Below are positions 23,677-32,839 of a DNA stretch of 64,000 nucleotides, in pieces. Numbering within the stretch: the first letter of the stretch is position 1; every line of letters begins with the position of its first letter. The translations under genes and the position numbers were made by a program. The DNA is from Labilithrix sp. (lineage in GTDB: Bacteria; Myxococcota_A; Polyangia; Polyangiales; Polyangiaceae): positions 114,827 through 178,826 of the forward strand of contig JAHBWE010000021.1 of assembly GCA_019637155.1 (NCBI GenBank), given 5' to 3'. Under the pieces are notes generated by a model, which ran no database searches, was not told the DNA's origin, and saw only the letters and a program-made list of their open reading frames with translations.

Positions 23677-26316
23677 ATGCCGAAGCTCGCTCCTCTTCTC
23701 CTCGTCCTCTTCTCGACCCTCGTCGCCTGCGGCTCCGACTCGAAGCCCCAAGACGCGCCCGCGCTCCCCGCCGACGAGATCGAGGCGGTCCCGTTCGCGT
23801 CGACGAAGATGCTCACGACGGAGGACCTGTCGTCGCTCCAGCCGGACGCGGAGGACGGGAAGCTCGTCTTCACGCGCGCGCCGGCGAGCCTCGCCGACGT
23901 CGCGGTCGGGACCGTGATGGTGGCCGGCGTCTCCCCGTCGACGCCGCACGGGTTCCTGCGCGTCGTCACCGACGTCGCGCGGAGCGGCGAGACGCTCACG
24001 CTCGACACCGCCGGCGCGCCGCCGCAGCTCGCGTACCAGAAGCTCCACGCGCGCGTCGCGCGGCCGGTCTCGCTCGACGACGGCGAGCCGAAGATCGTCA
24101 CCTCGCTCGAGCCGCTCGGGGTCGGCGGCACGTCGGAGCGGCAGACGCCGGTGGACGTCGTCCTCTACGACGGCGACGGCGACACGAAGACGACCGACGA
24201 TCAGCTCCGGATCGAGGGCTACTTCAAGGGCGCCCTCACCTACGACCTCTCCCTCGACATCGACTGGGGCGCGATCAAGGAGCTCCCCTCCGTCGTGCGC
24301 GAGTGCGTCGCGAGCCTCGCGAAGATCGTGCGCGGGAAGAAGCCGAGCTGCTCGATCACCGACCTCATGCCCGAGGTGAAGGTGACGTTCACCGTCGATC
24401 CGAGCGTCGCGTCGGACCTCCGCCTCGTCGGGCAAGCCTCCCTCGCCTTCGAGAAGGAATTCGACGTCGCGGTCGTGCCGCTGACGCCGCTCGTGCTCGG
24501 CCCGCTCGTCTTCTTGCCGCGGCTCGAGGTGATCGCGAAGGTCGAGGGCGGCGCGAGCGCGTCCTTCCGCGCCGGCGTGGCGGGGCACATGACCCTCACC
24601 AGCTCGGTGACGGTGTCATCGAAAACGGCGGGCAACCCGACTTTCTCGCCTCCCACGATCAAGGACAAGGGCTTCACCGTCGAGGAGCCCACCGTCGGTC
24701 TCCACGCCCACGCGAAGGCGAACGCCGGCGTGCGCCTCACGATGCCGCTCTACGGGACGATCGGGCCGTACGCGACGGCGGAGGGGACACTCGCGCTCGA
24801 GGCCAACCCGTCGAAGACGCCGTGCTGGGAGCTCCGCGCGGGGCTCGAGAACGTCATCGGCGTGCGCATCACCACGCCGGCGCTCCCGTTCCTCGGACAC
24901 CTGAAGCTCGTCGACTGGAAGACGTCGCCGCTCGCGGCGATCGACGAGGTCGTCGCGAGCGGCGCGTGCAAGGACCCGCCGCCGGGCGCGTCGCACCTGC
25001 CGCCCGGGAGCGGACCGGACGCGCCGGCGCTCCGCGAGCCGGCCTTCACCCCGTGGTCGCGGGTCACGGACGGCACGCTCGCGTCGACCACGAACGTGGG
25101 ACCGTCGCAGACGGGGACGGTGTTCTCCGATCTCGATCGCGCGATCGACGGGCGGTGGCTCGTCGCGGGCAACGACGCGCGCTCGCTCGTGAAGATGAAC
25201 GACGACGGCGCCGTGATCTGGCGCGCCGCGTTCGTCGCGGGCGAAGAGGAGACGCCCCTCACCGTCGTCCGCACCGCGCCCGCGCGCGACGCCTCGATCG
25301 CCCTGCTCGCGACCGGCGCGATCGGCTCGTCGTTCGATCTCCTCACGCTCGGACAGTCGGGCGGCGTGAAGAGGGCGCGCTCCTACGCGCTCCCGTACGA
25401 TCTGTGCGCCACGCCGTCCCCGCGCCTGCTCGCGGCGGACACGGGCGCGGGCGCCGGCTTCTCGGTGCTCGGCGAGTGCCTCAGCCAGGGCAAGGCGTTC
25501 GTCGTCCACGTCGACGCGGCGGGCGACGTGACGGACGCGCGGCTCTGGACGCTCGAAGGCGCGGGCCACTTCGGCCCCGCCGCGTCCACGCGCACGACGA
25601 CATCGCAGCTCGCGGTCACCGGTGTCCTCTCCACCACCAGCGACGACGGGATGTTCGTCGCGCGCCTCGACGACCAGGCGAACATCGTCGCGATCGACGC
25701 GTACGCGGGCTGCGCCGAGTCGTTCAACACGTCGCCGACGTCGCTCGTGGCCGCCGCCTCGAACGGCCTCACCGTCGCGGGCGGCAGCTTCGCGCAGGCT
25801 CGCGCCTTCGTCGCGCGGATCCACGAGGACGGCGGCGTCGGCTTCGTGACGTACCCCGGCATGAGCGGCGACAGCCCGAACTTCGTCGCGGGCGCGATCG
25901 CGGAGCTGCCCACGACCGGCTTCGTCATGGCCGCGTCGACGGTGGAGCTCACGGGTGAAGGAGCGGCGGCGGTGCCGGGCGTGGCGCTCGTCGGCCTCGA
26001 CGCCTCCGGCCGCGCGGCGTGGGCGAAGCGCTATGCGCTCGCGGGCCGTTCGTCGTCGTTCCCCGCGCTCCGCCTGACGACGGACGGCGGCGCGCTGGTC
26101 TCCGCGCTCGCCTTCGGCGAAGGCGAGGCGCCCGGCGCGACGTGGTCGATGAAGGCCTTCGCGAAGGACGGCACCGTCACCGATCCGAACGTGACGTCCT
26201 CGGCGATGGTCCTCGACGGCGGCCCCGCCGACTGCCCCCTCCGCCGCATCGCGATCGCGCCGATCGTCGAGGAGATCGCGGTGGAGGTCACGCCGCTCCC
26301 GGTCACCCGCCGCTGA
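23677..26316 (+). CDS. Large lipoprotein with beta-propeller-like C-terminal half
   Basis: 879 residues with lipobox LVAC (C18). The first half (about 20-430) is an unassigned beta-rich region containing a VDVVLYDGDGDTKTTDD stretch. The second half has repeated units such as WLVAGNDARSLVKMNDDG, GMFVARLDDQ and AFVARIHEDGG, as in SBBP/delta-60-type propeller repeats. It probably sits on the outer membrane surface or periplasm. The downstream gene is convergent, so it is monocistronic. I do not recognise a function. Many Polyangiales genomes hold such large tip-rich lipoproteins. Confidence 0.7.
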   Translation: MPKLAPLLLVLFSTLVACGSDSKPQDAPALPADEIEAVPFASTKMLTTEDLSSLQPDAEDGKLVFTRAPASLADVAVGTVMVAGVSPSTPHGFLRVVTDVARSGETLTLDTAGAPPQLAYQKLHARVARPVSLDDGEPKIVTSLEPLGVGGTSERQTPVDVVLYDGDGDTKTTDDQLRIEGYFKGALTYDLSLDIDWGAIKELPSVVRECVASLAKIVRGKKPSCSITDLMPEVKVTFTVDPSVASDLRLVGQASLAFEKEFDVAVVPLTPLVLGPLVFLPRLEVIAKVEGGASASFRAGVAGHMTLTSSVTVSSKTAGNPTFSPPTIKDKGFTVEEPTVGLHAHAKANAGVRLTMPLYGTIGPYATAEGTLALEANPSKTPCWELRAGLENVIGVRITTPALPFLGHLKLVDWKTSPLAAIDEVVASGACKDPPPGASHLPPGSGPDAPALREPAFTPWSRVTDGTLASTTNVGPSQTGTVFSDLDRAIDGRWLVAGNDARSLVKMNDDGAVIWRAAFVAGEEETPLTVVRTAPARDASIALLATGAIGSSFDLLTLGQSGGVKRARSYALPYDLCATPSPRLLAADTGAGAGFSVLGECLSQGKAFVVHVDAAGDVTDARLWTLEGAGHFGPAASTRTTTSQLAVTGVLSTTSDDGMFVARLDDQANIVAIDAYAGCAESFNTSPTSLVAAASNGLTVAGGSFAQARAFVARIHEDGGVGFVTYPGMSGDSPNFVAGAIAELPTTGFVMAASTVELTGEGAAAVPGVALVGLDASGRAAWAKRYALAGRSSSFPALRLTTDGGALVSALAFGEGEAPGATWSMKAFAKDGTVTDPNVTSSAMVLDGGPADCPLRRIAIAPIVEEIAVEVTPLPVTRR

Positions 26317-26320
26317 GCGC

Positions 26321-27604
26321 CTACTTTCCGAGCTTCTCCTCGAGGACGGAGAGGACCTGGGCGCGGTTCAGCGGCTCACGTTCGGAGAACGCGAGCACGT
26401 TGCCGGCCGGATCGACGACGATCGCGTTGGGGTACGACCGGATCCCGAAGCGCTCGGTCACGAGGAGGGAGACGTCCGCGTTGCCGGGCGTGGCGGCGAC
26501 GGCCTCCGTCCACGACGCGGGGTGCGCCTCGAGGAACCCGTTCGCGGCCGCGAGGTCCTCCTCCGGATCGAGGCCGATGATGTCGAGGCCGCGCGGGCGG
26601 TACTTCGCGTCGATCTCCTTCAGGTGATCGGCCTCCGCCGCGCAGGGATGGCAGTAGCTCGTCCAGAAGTGGAGGAGGACGTACCGCCCTCTCCGCTCCG
26701 AGATCCGATGGCGCTTGCCCGCGACGTCGAGGAACGAGAAGTCCGGCAGCGGGGCGCCGACGGCCAGCTCGAAGAGCTTGTAGTCCGAGCTCGGGCGCTC
26801 CTCGAACGCGAACGTCCCCTTGCTCTCGTCGTACGACTTCGGCGCGAGGTAGGTCGTGCCGACGCGGAACACCGGGACGTGCGCGTCGGAGCTCTTGATC
26901 GCGGTCTCCCGACTCGAGAGCGGATCGAGCTTGCCGTCGCCGTTCGTGTCCAGCGCGACGTAGCCGTCATCGACTTTACCGCTTTCAATGAAGTCAACGG
27001 CGTAACGAACGAGGGTCGGTCTCCCTGCGACGTCGAGCGTCCCTTCGGCCATGTACGTGCTGCTGAAGAGGAAGCGCGACTCCGGCTTCATCCCGCCTTT
27101 GCGGCGCAGCGCCTCCTCGCGCGCGAGGCTACGCACCACGCGCAGGGCGAACTTGTCGATGAACCCGCCGGGGGAGAGCGGCCGGTCGATCGCCACGACC
27201 TCGTCCCCTGCCTCGTACGACTGCGGAGACTCCGCCGGCGGCGCCGCGAACGGGTGACGATCGCCGGCGGCGAAGGGGCCCTCGAGCCCGGCCTTCAAGT
27301 AGAGGAACGCGCCGGACGCCGACTCGACGAGGACGAGCTTCGACAGGGCCTTGCGGAGAGGAAGGATGCCGGCGAACGCGCGCTGGCCCGGCTCGAGCGG
27401 CGCGGGGAGCGAGGCGATGTCGGCCGCGCGCGCCGGCGCCATCCTCAGCGGCATCTTCTCCACCTCCACGAGGCGAAGCTGTCCGGCGTAGACACGCGGA
27501 CCGGCCGGCGCAGCGCTCGCCTTCGCAGGCACGGGCGCGGACGCGGGCGCGGCGTGGGTCGCGCAAGCGGCGAGGAGCGGCAAGAGAACGAAGAGAGGTC
27601 TCAT
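26321..27604 (-). CDS. TlpA-family thioredoxin-fold lipoprotein
   Basis: 427 residues with a lipoprotein signal (LLAAC, C14). The first 270 residues are unassigned. The C-terminal domain is a TlpA/ResA-like thioredoxin with FWTSYCHPCAAE (CxxC active site), a DEDL-like patch and the cis-Pro loop SYPNAIVV. Such proteins reduce disulfides in exported partners, for example in cytochrome maturation. It converges with the large lipoprotein, with 4 bases between stops. There is no cytochrome maturation gene nearby. Confidence 0.8.
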   Translation of the reverse strand: MRPLFVLLPLLAACATHAAPASAPVPAKASAAPAGPRVYAGQLRLVEVEKMPLRMAPARAADIASLPAPLEPGQRAFAGILPLRKALSKLVLVESASGAFLYLKAGLEGPFAAGDRHPFAAPPAESPQSYEAGDEVVAIDRPLSPGGFIDKFALRVVRSLAREEALRRKGGMKPESRFLFSSTYMAEGTLDVAGRPTLVRYAVDFIESGKVDDGYVALDTNGDGKLDPLSSRETAIKSSDAHVPVFRVGTTYLAPKSYDESKGTFAFEERPSSDYKLFELAVGAPLPDFSFLDVAGKRHRISERRGRYVLLHFWTSYCHPCAAEADHLKEIDAKYRPRGLDIIGLDPEEDLAAANGFLEAHPASWTEAVAATPGNADVSLLVTERFGIRSYPNAIVVDPAGNVLAFSEREPLNRAQVLSVLEEKLGK

Positions 27605-27677
27605 CCGGATGGCTCCCGAGCATAGCGAACCGCTCGCTGAAAAGTATCGCGCCGCCTGTCCGGCTCCCTGAGGTGCG

Positions 27678-28211
27678 TCAGGTGCAGCCCTTGCCGGAGC
27701 AGCCCTTAGTGCAGCTCGCGCCGGCGGCGCAGGCTTGGATGCAGCCGCCGCCCGAGCATGTCATCTGGCACTTGGAGCCTGCGGCGCAGGACTGGTTGCA
27801 GCCGCCGCCCGAGCACTGGAGGTTGCACTCCTGGCCCGCGGCGCATGCCTGCGTGCAGCCGCCGTTCTTGCAGGTCTGGCCCGGCACGACGGAGTAGCTG
27901 CCGGGGTTGGCCGGCGCCGCTGGAGCCGTCGGGATGTTCGTGGGGAGCCCCGGGATGTTCGTGGGGAGCCCTGGGATCGCCGTCGTCGCGGCCTTCGGCG
28001 CCGCGCCGCCGGCGGGCGCCGCGACGGGGGCGGGCCCGGGCGCCGGCGCTGGCGCAGCGGCGGCCGGGGTCGTTGGGGTCGTCGCCGTCGGGGTCGTCGC
28101 CGTTGGGGCCGAGACCACCGGCGCCGCCGTCGACGTCTCCTCCGTCTTGCTGCAGAGGTCCGCGGGGCCGGCGAAGGTGACGAGGGCGGCGAGCGCGAGC
28201 GAGGCTTTCAC
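27678..28211 (-). CDS. Secreted protein with Thr/Pro/Ala linker and Cys-Gly tail
   Basis: 177 residues. A signal peptide ends near DLCSK, then a low-complexity linker of Ala/Thr/Pro (about 25-105), including a PGLPTNIPGLPTNI repeat. The last 70 residues have a repeated Cys unit (CSGGGC, CAAGxxC, CKNGGC), similar to EGF-like or disulfide-knot tails. Probably an exported surface protein with a rigid linker. No catalytic motif. Alone on its strand with a small lipoprotein gene upstream. Confidence 0.7.
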   Translation of the reverse strand: MKASLALAALVTFAGPADLCSKTEETSTAAPVVSAPTATTPTATTPTTPAAAAPAPAPGPAPVAAPAGGAAPKAATTAIPGLPTNIPGLPTNIPTAPAAPANPGSYSVVPGQTCKNGGCTQACAAGQECNLQCSGGGCNQSCAAGSKCQMTCSGGGCIQACAAGASCTKGCSGKGCT

Positions 28212-28239
28212 GACGCCGAATCTATCCCAGATCGCAGAG

Positions 28240-28683
28240 CTACTGCTTGAGGACGAGATCGGCCTTTCGCAGCGTGTGCTTCGCCGGTGTCGTTCCCCAC
28301 GCGAGATTGACCTTCACCGTGGTCGGCCCTGCTTGCGCGAGCGAGACCTCGCATCCCATCTTGCCGTTCCCGCGCCAGGAGTGAGACTCGCCGACGTCGC
28401 TCGAGACCCATCCCATTCGGACCCGGTGCTTCCCGAGCGGGTTGCAGACCGTGCTCACGACGCAGGTCCCGTTCTGGAAGAGATCGACCTGGTACGCCAG
28501 CGCGGCGGGACCTTCCCATTCGATGTCGAGGTCGGTCCAGACGCCCACCTCGCCGGCGGCGAGCGTCATCGTGGTCTCGCCCGCGCCGGGGGCGGAGAAG
28601 GGCACGCGGCCGAGCTCCTTCGCGCAGCCGGAGAGGAAGGAGAGGAACGTGAGGAGGGCGGCGAGCACGCCGAGCGAGCGCAT
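28240..28683 (-). CDS. Small lipoprotein, unknown function
   Basis: 147 residues from the ATG at 28683 (a GTG at 28701 is also possible). A hydrophobic signal with LSGC lipobox, then a beta-rich domain with YQVDLFQNGTCVV and a VKVNLAWGTT strand. I do not recognise the domain. It may share a transcript with the Cys-tail gene 28 bases downstream. Confidence 0.6.
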   Translation of the reverse strand: MRSLGVLAALLTFLSFLSGCAKELGRVPFSAPGAGETTMTLAAGEVGVWTDLDIEWEGPAALAYQVDLFQNGTCVVSTVCNPLGKHRVRMGWVSSDVGESHSWRGNGKMGCEVSLAQAGPTTVKVNLAWGTTPAKHTLRKADLVLKQ

Positions 28684-28737
28684 GACGCAAAGGTAACGCA
28701 CGAGGCGCGATCTGGCTCAATGGGAGCATGGTCGCAG

Positions 28738-29802
28738 TCACTCGCGCGTGAAGGTGCCGTCGCCGATCGTCCGGAGGACGACGTCGCCGTCGCGCGCGGT
28801 CACCCAGAGGGAGTCGCTCGCGGGGACGTCGCGCCAGTTGTCGGTCCCGCCGCGGACGCACGTGTTGGTCGCGTCGAAGGCGCGCACCGTCTTCGCACCA
28901 GGCCCTCCCATCGCCGCCGTCAGCTCCTCGACGACGGCCGCCGACGGATGGCAGTAGCCGTCGTTCGTCCCCTCGTTCTGCTTCGCGGCCGAGATGACGG
29001 CGTACTTCGGCCGGGCCCTCTCGAGGAAGGAGGGGCCGGTCGACGTCTCGCTTCCGTGATGGCCGACCTGAAGGAGCGTCACCTCACCGCGAAGGTCCCA
29101 CGCGTCCTCCTCTTCGACCGGCGCGTCGCCGGTGAAGAGGAGCGACGACTTGCAGTAGTCGACGCGGAGTCCGATGGAGCACTCGTTGGGATCGCGCGGG
29201 CAGCCCGCGGTCCACTTGCTCGGGAGGATGGGTGTAAACCTCACGCTTCCCCCCTCCGCGATCGGGCTCGCGGGGCGCTCCGGATCGACGACGTGGATCG
29301 TGGCGTCGGTCGCGGCGGCGGCCGCGCGTGCGTCGCGGATCACGGCCGTCTTGTCGAGGTCGAGCCCGTTGTCGACGTAGAGCGCGGTCTTGAACGTCGT
29401 GAGGACGGCCTCCGCGCCGCCGACGTGATCGGAGTGCTGATGCGTGATCCACAGCGCGTCGAGCCCGCGCGCGCCGACGTCGCGACGAAGCCCGCTCATC
29501 ACGCGCTCGTGCCACGCCTTGCATCCGGCGCAGGGACGGCGCGGGCTCTCCCCCGCGTCGACGAGGACCTGCCGCCCATCGGGCAACGTGAGGAGGACCG
29601 CGAGCGCCTGCCCGCTGTCGTAAAAGCGAACCGTGAGCGGAGCTCCGTCGCCGCACGCCGCCGCGGACGCGTCCCCCACCGGCGCCGGAGGCGGCGGCCC
29701 CCCCGACGTCGTCGGCGTCACCGGCGGCCCCGACGTCGTCTCGGCGCACGCCCCAACGAACGCGGCGACGAAGAGGAGCGCACCCGGAGGAGCGAATCGC
29801 AT
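28738..29802 (-). CDS. ComEC/Rec2-type metallo-beta-lactamase-fold lipoprotein
   Basis: 354 residues from the ATG at 29802 (later than the longest frame, whose extra residues look non-coding). Lipobox GAC near residue 18 and a short Pro-rich linker. The metallo-beta-lactamase domain has LVDAGE, THQHSDHVGG, TGDAPVEEED and VGHHGSETS, the order of the C-terminal domain of ComEC competence proteins. The His/Asp metal ligands are intact. It lacks the ComEC membrane channel, so it may be a stand-alone periplasmic nuclease or hydrolase. Substrate unknown. No other competence genes are in the window. Confidence 0.8.
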   Translation of the reverse strand: MRFAPPGALLFVAAFVGACAETTSGPPVTPTTSGGPPPPAPVGDASAAACGDGAPLTVRFYDSGQALAVLLTLPDGRQVLVDAGESPRRPCAGCKAWHERVMSGLRRDVGARGLDALWITHQHSDHVGGAEAVLTTFKTALYVDNGLDLDKTAVIRDARAAAAATDATIHVVDPERPASPIAEGGSVRFTPILPSKWTAGCPRDPNECSIGLRVDYCKSSLLFTGDAPVEEEDAWDLRGEVTLLQVGHHGSETSTGPSFLERARPKYAVISAAKQNEGTNDGYCHPSAAVVEELTAAMGGPGAKTVRAFDATNTCVRGGTDNWRDVPASDSLWVTARDGDVVLRTIGDGTFTRE

Positions 29803-29938
29803 CCGATCGACGATACCGCACCGCGCGTCGCCGTCACGGTGCCGTCGCCCGGCGCGAGGAGCTCCCACTCCTCCGAGAGCGGATCGCGTTCGCGCCGGAC
29901 GTGAGCCCATTCAGGTCCGTAACGGCAAAACGACGGCG

Positions 29939-30790
29939 CTACCCCCGCGCCTGAAGCACCCACGCGAGCGCCGCGCGCGCGAGCGCGTGCTCGTGGCGGA
30001 GCGCCATGTGTCCGCACGGGGCGGTGAAGACGCTCACCGGGCCGCCGCAACGGCGCGCGAAGCGCTCGCCGCACGCCGGATGACACATGATCCGATCGCG
30101 CGCCCCCACCACCGCCGCGACCGGCACCTTCACGTCCACCGCGGCGGCGAGGTAGTCGTCACCGCGCGCGCTCGCCCACGTCCCGCTCGTCACGCCGCGT
30201 AAGAGATCGTGGAGGTACGGCGCGCTCGCGTCGTCGGTGCCGAGGCGGAGCGCGCGCGCGGGAAAGACGCCGGCGCGATCCGCCACCTCCAGCGTCGCGC
30301 GGGCGAGCGCGCGCTTCGCCGCCCATCGCGCCGCGCTCGGCTCGAGCGCGCGGAGCCACACGTTGCCGCCGAGCATCACGATCGCGTCGGCGCTCGTGCG
30401 CCCCGTCCCCTGCGCCGCGACCGCGACGTGCGCGCCCAGCGAATGACCGAGCACGACGACCGGGTGCTCCGCCCGCGCCCGCACGCACTCCACCACCGCG
30501 GGGAGATCCACCGCGACGAGGTCGTCGTAGCGGTACGTGCGCGACGGCGTGCTGTCGCCGTGCCCGCGGAAGTCGAACGTCACCGCGCGCCAGCCGTCGG
30601 CCGCGAGCGCGCGCGCGAGCCCGCGGAGCGACGAGCGCCGCGCGAACATCGCGTGCGCGAGGACGACCGAGGCGCGCGGCTCCACGCCGTCGGGCGGCTC
30701 GAACGCGTTCGCGCGGAGGACCACGCCGTCCGACGCGCGCACCTCGATCTCGTCGTAGCCGGCAGGCGGCTGGAAGCCGGAGCCGTACAC
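29939..30790 (-). CDS. Alpha/beta hydrolase
   Basis: 283 residues. Nucleophile elbow GHSLGAH near 115, oxyanion/opening strand VLAHAMFARR, FDFRGHGDS, a catalytic Asp candidate in VGARDRIM, and C-terminal His in CGHMALRHE. A typical serine hydrolase core with no lid-specific signature, so the substrate cannot be told. The GTG start lies 1 base after the astA stop, so the two are almost certainly co-transcribed and probably coupled. No signal peptide. Confidence 0.85.
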   Translation of the reverse strand: MYGSGFQPPAGYDEIEVRASDGVVLRANAFEPPDGVEPRASVVLAHAMFARRSSLRGLARALAADGWRAVTFDFRGHGDSTPSRTYRYDDLVAVDLPAVVECVRARAEHPVVVLGHSLGAHVAVAAQGTGRTSADAIVMLGGNVWLRALEPSAARWAAKRALARATLEVADRAGVFPARALRLGTDDASAPYLHDLLRGVTSGTWASARGDDYLAAAVDVKVPVAAVVGARDRIMCHPACGERFARRCGGPVSVFTAPCGHMALRHEHALARAALAWVLQARG

Positions 30791-30791
30791 G

Positions 30792-31826
30792 TCAGTCGAG
30801 CGGCAGGACCCAGACCTCGTCGCCGAGCTGGACGCCGAGGGTCTTCGCCTCGCCGCCGCCGACCGCGGCGCCGTCTTCGACCGACGTGAGCGGCGAGAGC
30901 ACCGCGCGGAACCACGGCGGGTCCTTCATCTCGACCGCGACGAGGCCGCGCCGCCCGACGCGCGTGCCCGGCGGGAGGAGCTGGCGGATGTTGAGGTGCT
31001 GCGTCGCCTTCACGAGCGTGATCTCGTCCGTCGGCGCGGTGAAGTGGGGGCCGCCGTCGAAGGGATCGACGCGCTCGGCGTAGCGGAAGCCGATCCGGCG
31101 GAGGAGCTTCTCGACCCCGCGCGTCTGCGCGCCGACCTTGCCGATGACCGCCTGCGCCTCCTTCGGGAGGAGCGACGCGTAGATGCTGCCCTCCGGGAAG
31201 AGCCCGCGGATGAACTCCTTGTTCCGGCGCGAGAGCTTGTCCGCCTCCTCGTAGCTCATGTCCATGAAGTGGCGGCCGAGCGCGTCCCAGAGGTGGCTCG
31301 TGCCGTCGGCCTCGAGCGGCGGGAGCAGCTCCGCGAGCACCTCGTCGCGGAACGCCTCGCGGTGCATCTTCAAGAAGAGGAAGCGCACGTACGAGAGGAA
31401 GGTGCCGAGCCGCTCCGGCACCCGGCGGTAGTCGGGGTGGAGGACGAGGCCGCCGATCTCGGTCGGCCCGTCGTACGAGTACCCGATGCTGAGGACGGTG
31501 TGCTTGAAGTGCTTGTCGAGCGTCGCCGAGTAGCGCTCCTCGTCGGTGACGTCGAGATAGATGTAAGGCGCATCCTTCCGCCCGAGCTGTCCGAAGATCA
31601 TCGACGTGCCGATGATCCTGTCCTTCGCCCGATCGACGAGGACGAACACGTACTGGCGGCGATTCGGCTCGAGGACGCCCTCGAAGCTCTGCTGCGAGCT
31701 CTCGAGGATCTGCTGCACGCCCTCTCGTTCGTGCGGGAGGTTGACGGTGTTGAGGTGCCGCGCGATCGCGAGGATCTGTTCTTCGTCGCCGAGCGTGGCG
31801 CCGCGGATCTCGTAGAGCGGCTCCAT
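30792..31826 (-). CDS. astA: Arginine N-succinyltransferase
   Basis: 344 residues from the ATG at 31826, equal to the E. coli AstA length, so this start was chosen over the longer 358-residue frame. It would transfer succinyl from succinyl-CoA to arginine, the first step of the AST pathway. Family stretches seen: RGATLGDEEQILAIAR near the start, SLEVEMKD-like C-terminal strand, LHPDYRRVPERLGTFLSY in the middle, and a GGPHF segment. The rest of the ast operon is not here; instead an alpha/beta hydrolase follows. It is divergent from the zinc-type ABC genes, with only 8 bases between starts. Confidence 0.85.
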   Translation of the reverse strand: MEPLYEIRGATLGDEEQILAIARHLNTVNLPHEREGVQQILESSQQSFEGVLEPNRRQYVFVLVDRAKDRIIGTSMIFGQLGRKDAPYIYLDVTDEERYSATLDKHFKHTVLSIGYSYDGPTEIGGLVLHPDYRRVPERLGTFLSYVRFLFLKMHREAFRDEVLAELLPPLEADGTSHLWDALGRHFMDMSYEEADKLSRRNKEFIRGLFPEGSIYASLLPKEAQAVIGKVGAQTRGVEKLLRRIGFRYAERVDPFDGGPHFTAPTDEITLVKATQHLNIRQLLPPGTRVGRRGLVAVEMKDPPWFRAVLSPLTSVEDGAAVGGGEAKTLGVQLGDEVWVLPLD

Positions 31827-31834
31827 TCGCGAGC

Positions 31835-32839
31835 ATGATACGTTGCCTTCCCGTGCGACGGCTTGCATTCGTCATCCTCCTGCTCTCTGCGATCGGACTC
31901 CAAGGCTGCAAGGGCTGCCAGAAGAGCGGCGGCTCGGATCGCCTGAAAGTGGCGGTTTCCATCTTTCCGATCTACGACCTGGTCCGGCGCGTCGCGGGCC
32001 CCGACGCCGACGTGAGCCTCTTGCTCCAGCCGGGCCGGAACGAGCACCACTTCGACCCGACGCCGCGGGACGTCGAGGCCGCGGCGGCGTCGAAGCTCGG
32101 GGTCATGGTCGGCCTCGGCCTCGATCCGTGGATGGAGAAGCTGATGAAGGACGCCGCGCCCGACGCGCGCATCCTCAAGGTCGGCGATCGCGTCCCCATC
32201 CTCACGATCAAGGACGACCCGATCGGCGCGGAGGACCACGACGATCACGACGAGGACGAGCACGCCGACGGCGGGCACCACGAAGAGCATCACGACGAGC
32301 ACGAGGAGCACCACGAGCACGAGAAGAAGGGCGCCCCCGATCCGCACGTGTGGCTCGATCCGCAGCGCGCGCAGCTCATCGTCCGCGCGATCGCGGAGGA
32401 GCTCGGGCGCGTCGACACCGCGCACGCCCTCGCCTACCGCGCGCGCGCGACCGAGCTCGACAAGTCGCTCGTCGAGGTCGATCGCGAGGCGGCGGAGCGC
32501 CTCAAGAAGCTCTCGAAGAAGGGCTTCGTCACGTTCCACGGCTCCTTCGGCTACTTCGCGGAGCGGTACAAGCTGAACATCATCGCCGTCATCGAGCCCT
32601 ACCCCGGCTCGGAGCCTACCGGCGAATACGTACAAAAGGTGCTCACCGCGATTAAGGACAAAAAGGTCCCGGCCCTCTACAGCGAGCCGCAGCTCGATCC
32701 GCGGCCGGCGAAGATCCTCGCGGAGGAGGCGAAGATCCCGCTCGGGGTCCTCGATCCCGTCGGCGGCGGACCGGAGACCGACAGCTACGAGAAGATGATC
32801 CGCTTCGACGTCGCGCAGCTCGAGAAGTACCTCAAGTGA
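31835..32839 (+). CDS. znuA: Zinc/manganese ABC transporter substrate-binding lipoprotein (ZnuA-like)
   Basis: 334 residues with a lipoprotein signal (LQGC, C25); a GTG at 31853 is an alternative start. Metal-binding cluster-9 fold: EHHFDPTP (H71/H72), a His/Asp/Glu-rich loop at about 134-165, DPHVWLDP (H171), TFHGSFGYFA, and LYSEPQLDPR. The His-rich loop is typical of zinc-binding ZnuA proteins rather than manganese ones. The stop overlaps the start of the ATPase gene (GTGA). No Zur box was recognised upstream, where astA starts only 8 bases away on the other strand. Confidence 0.9.
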   Translation: MIRCLPVRRLAFVILLLSAIGLQGCKGCQKSGGSDRLKVAVSIFPIYDLVRRVAGPDADVSLLLQPGRNEHHFDPTPRDVEAAAASKLGVMVGLGLDPWMEKLMKDAAPDARILKVGDRVPILTIKDDPIGAEDHDDHDEDEHADGGHHEEHHDEHEEHHEHEKKGAPDPHVWLDPQRAQLIVRAIAEELGRVDTAHALAYRARATELDKSLVEVDREAAERLKKLSKKGFVTFHGSFGYFAERYKLNIIAVIEPYPGSEPTGEYVQKVLTAIKDKKVPALYSEPQLDPRPAKILAEEAKIPLGVLDPVGGGPETDSYEKMIRFDVAQLEKYLK

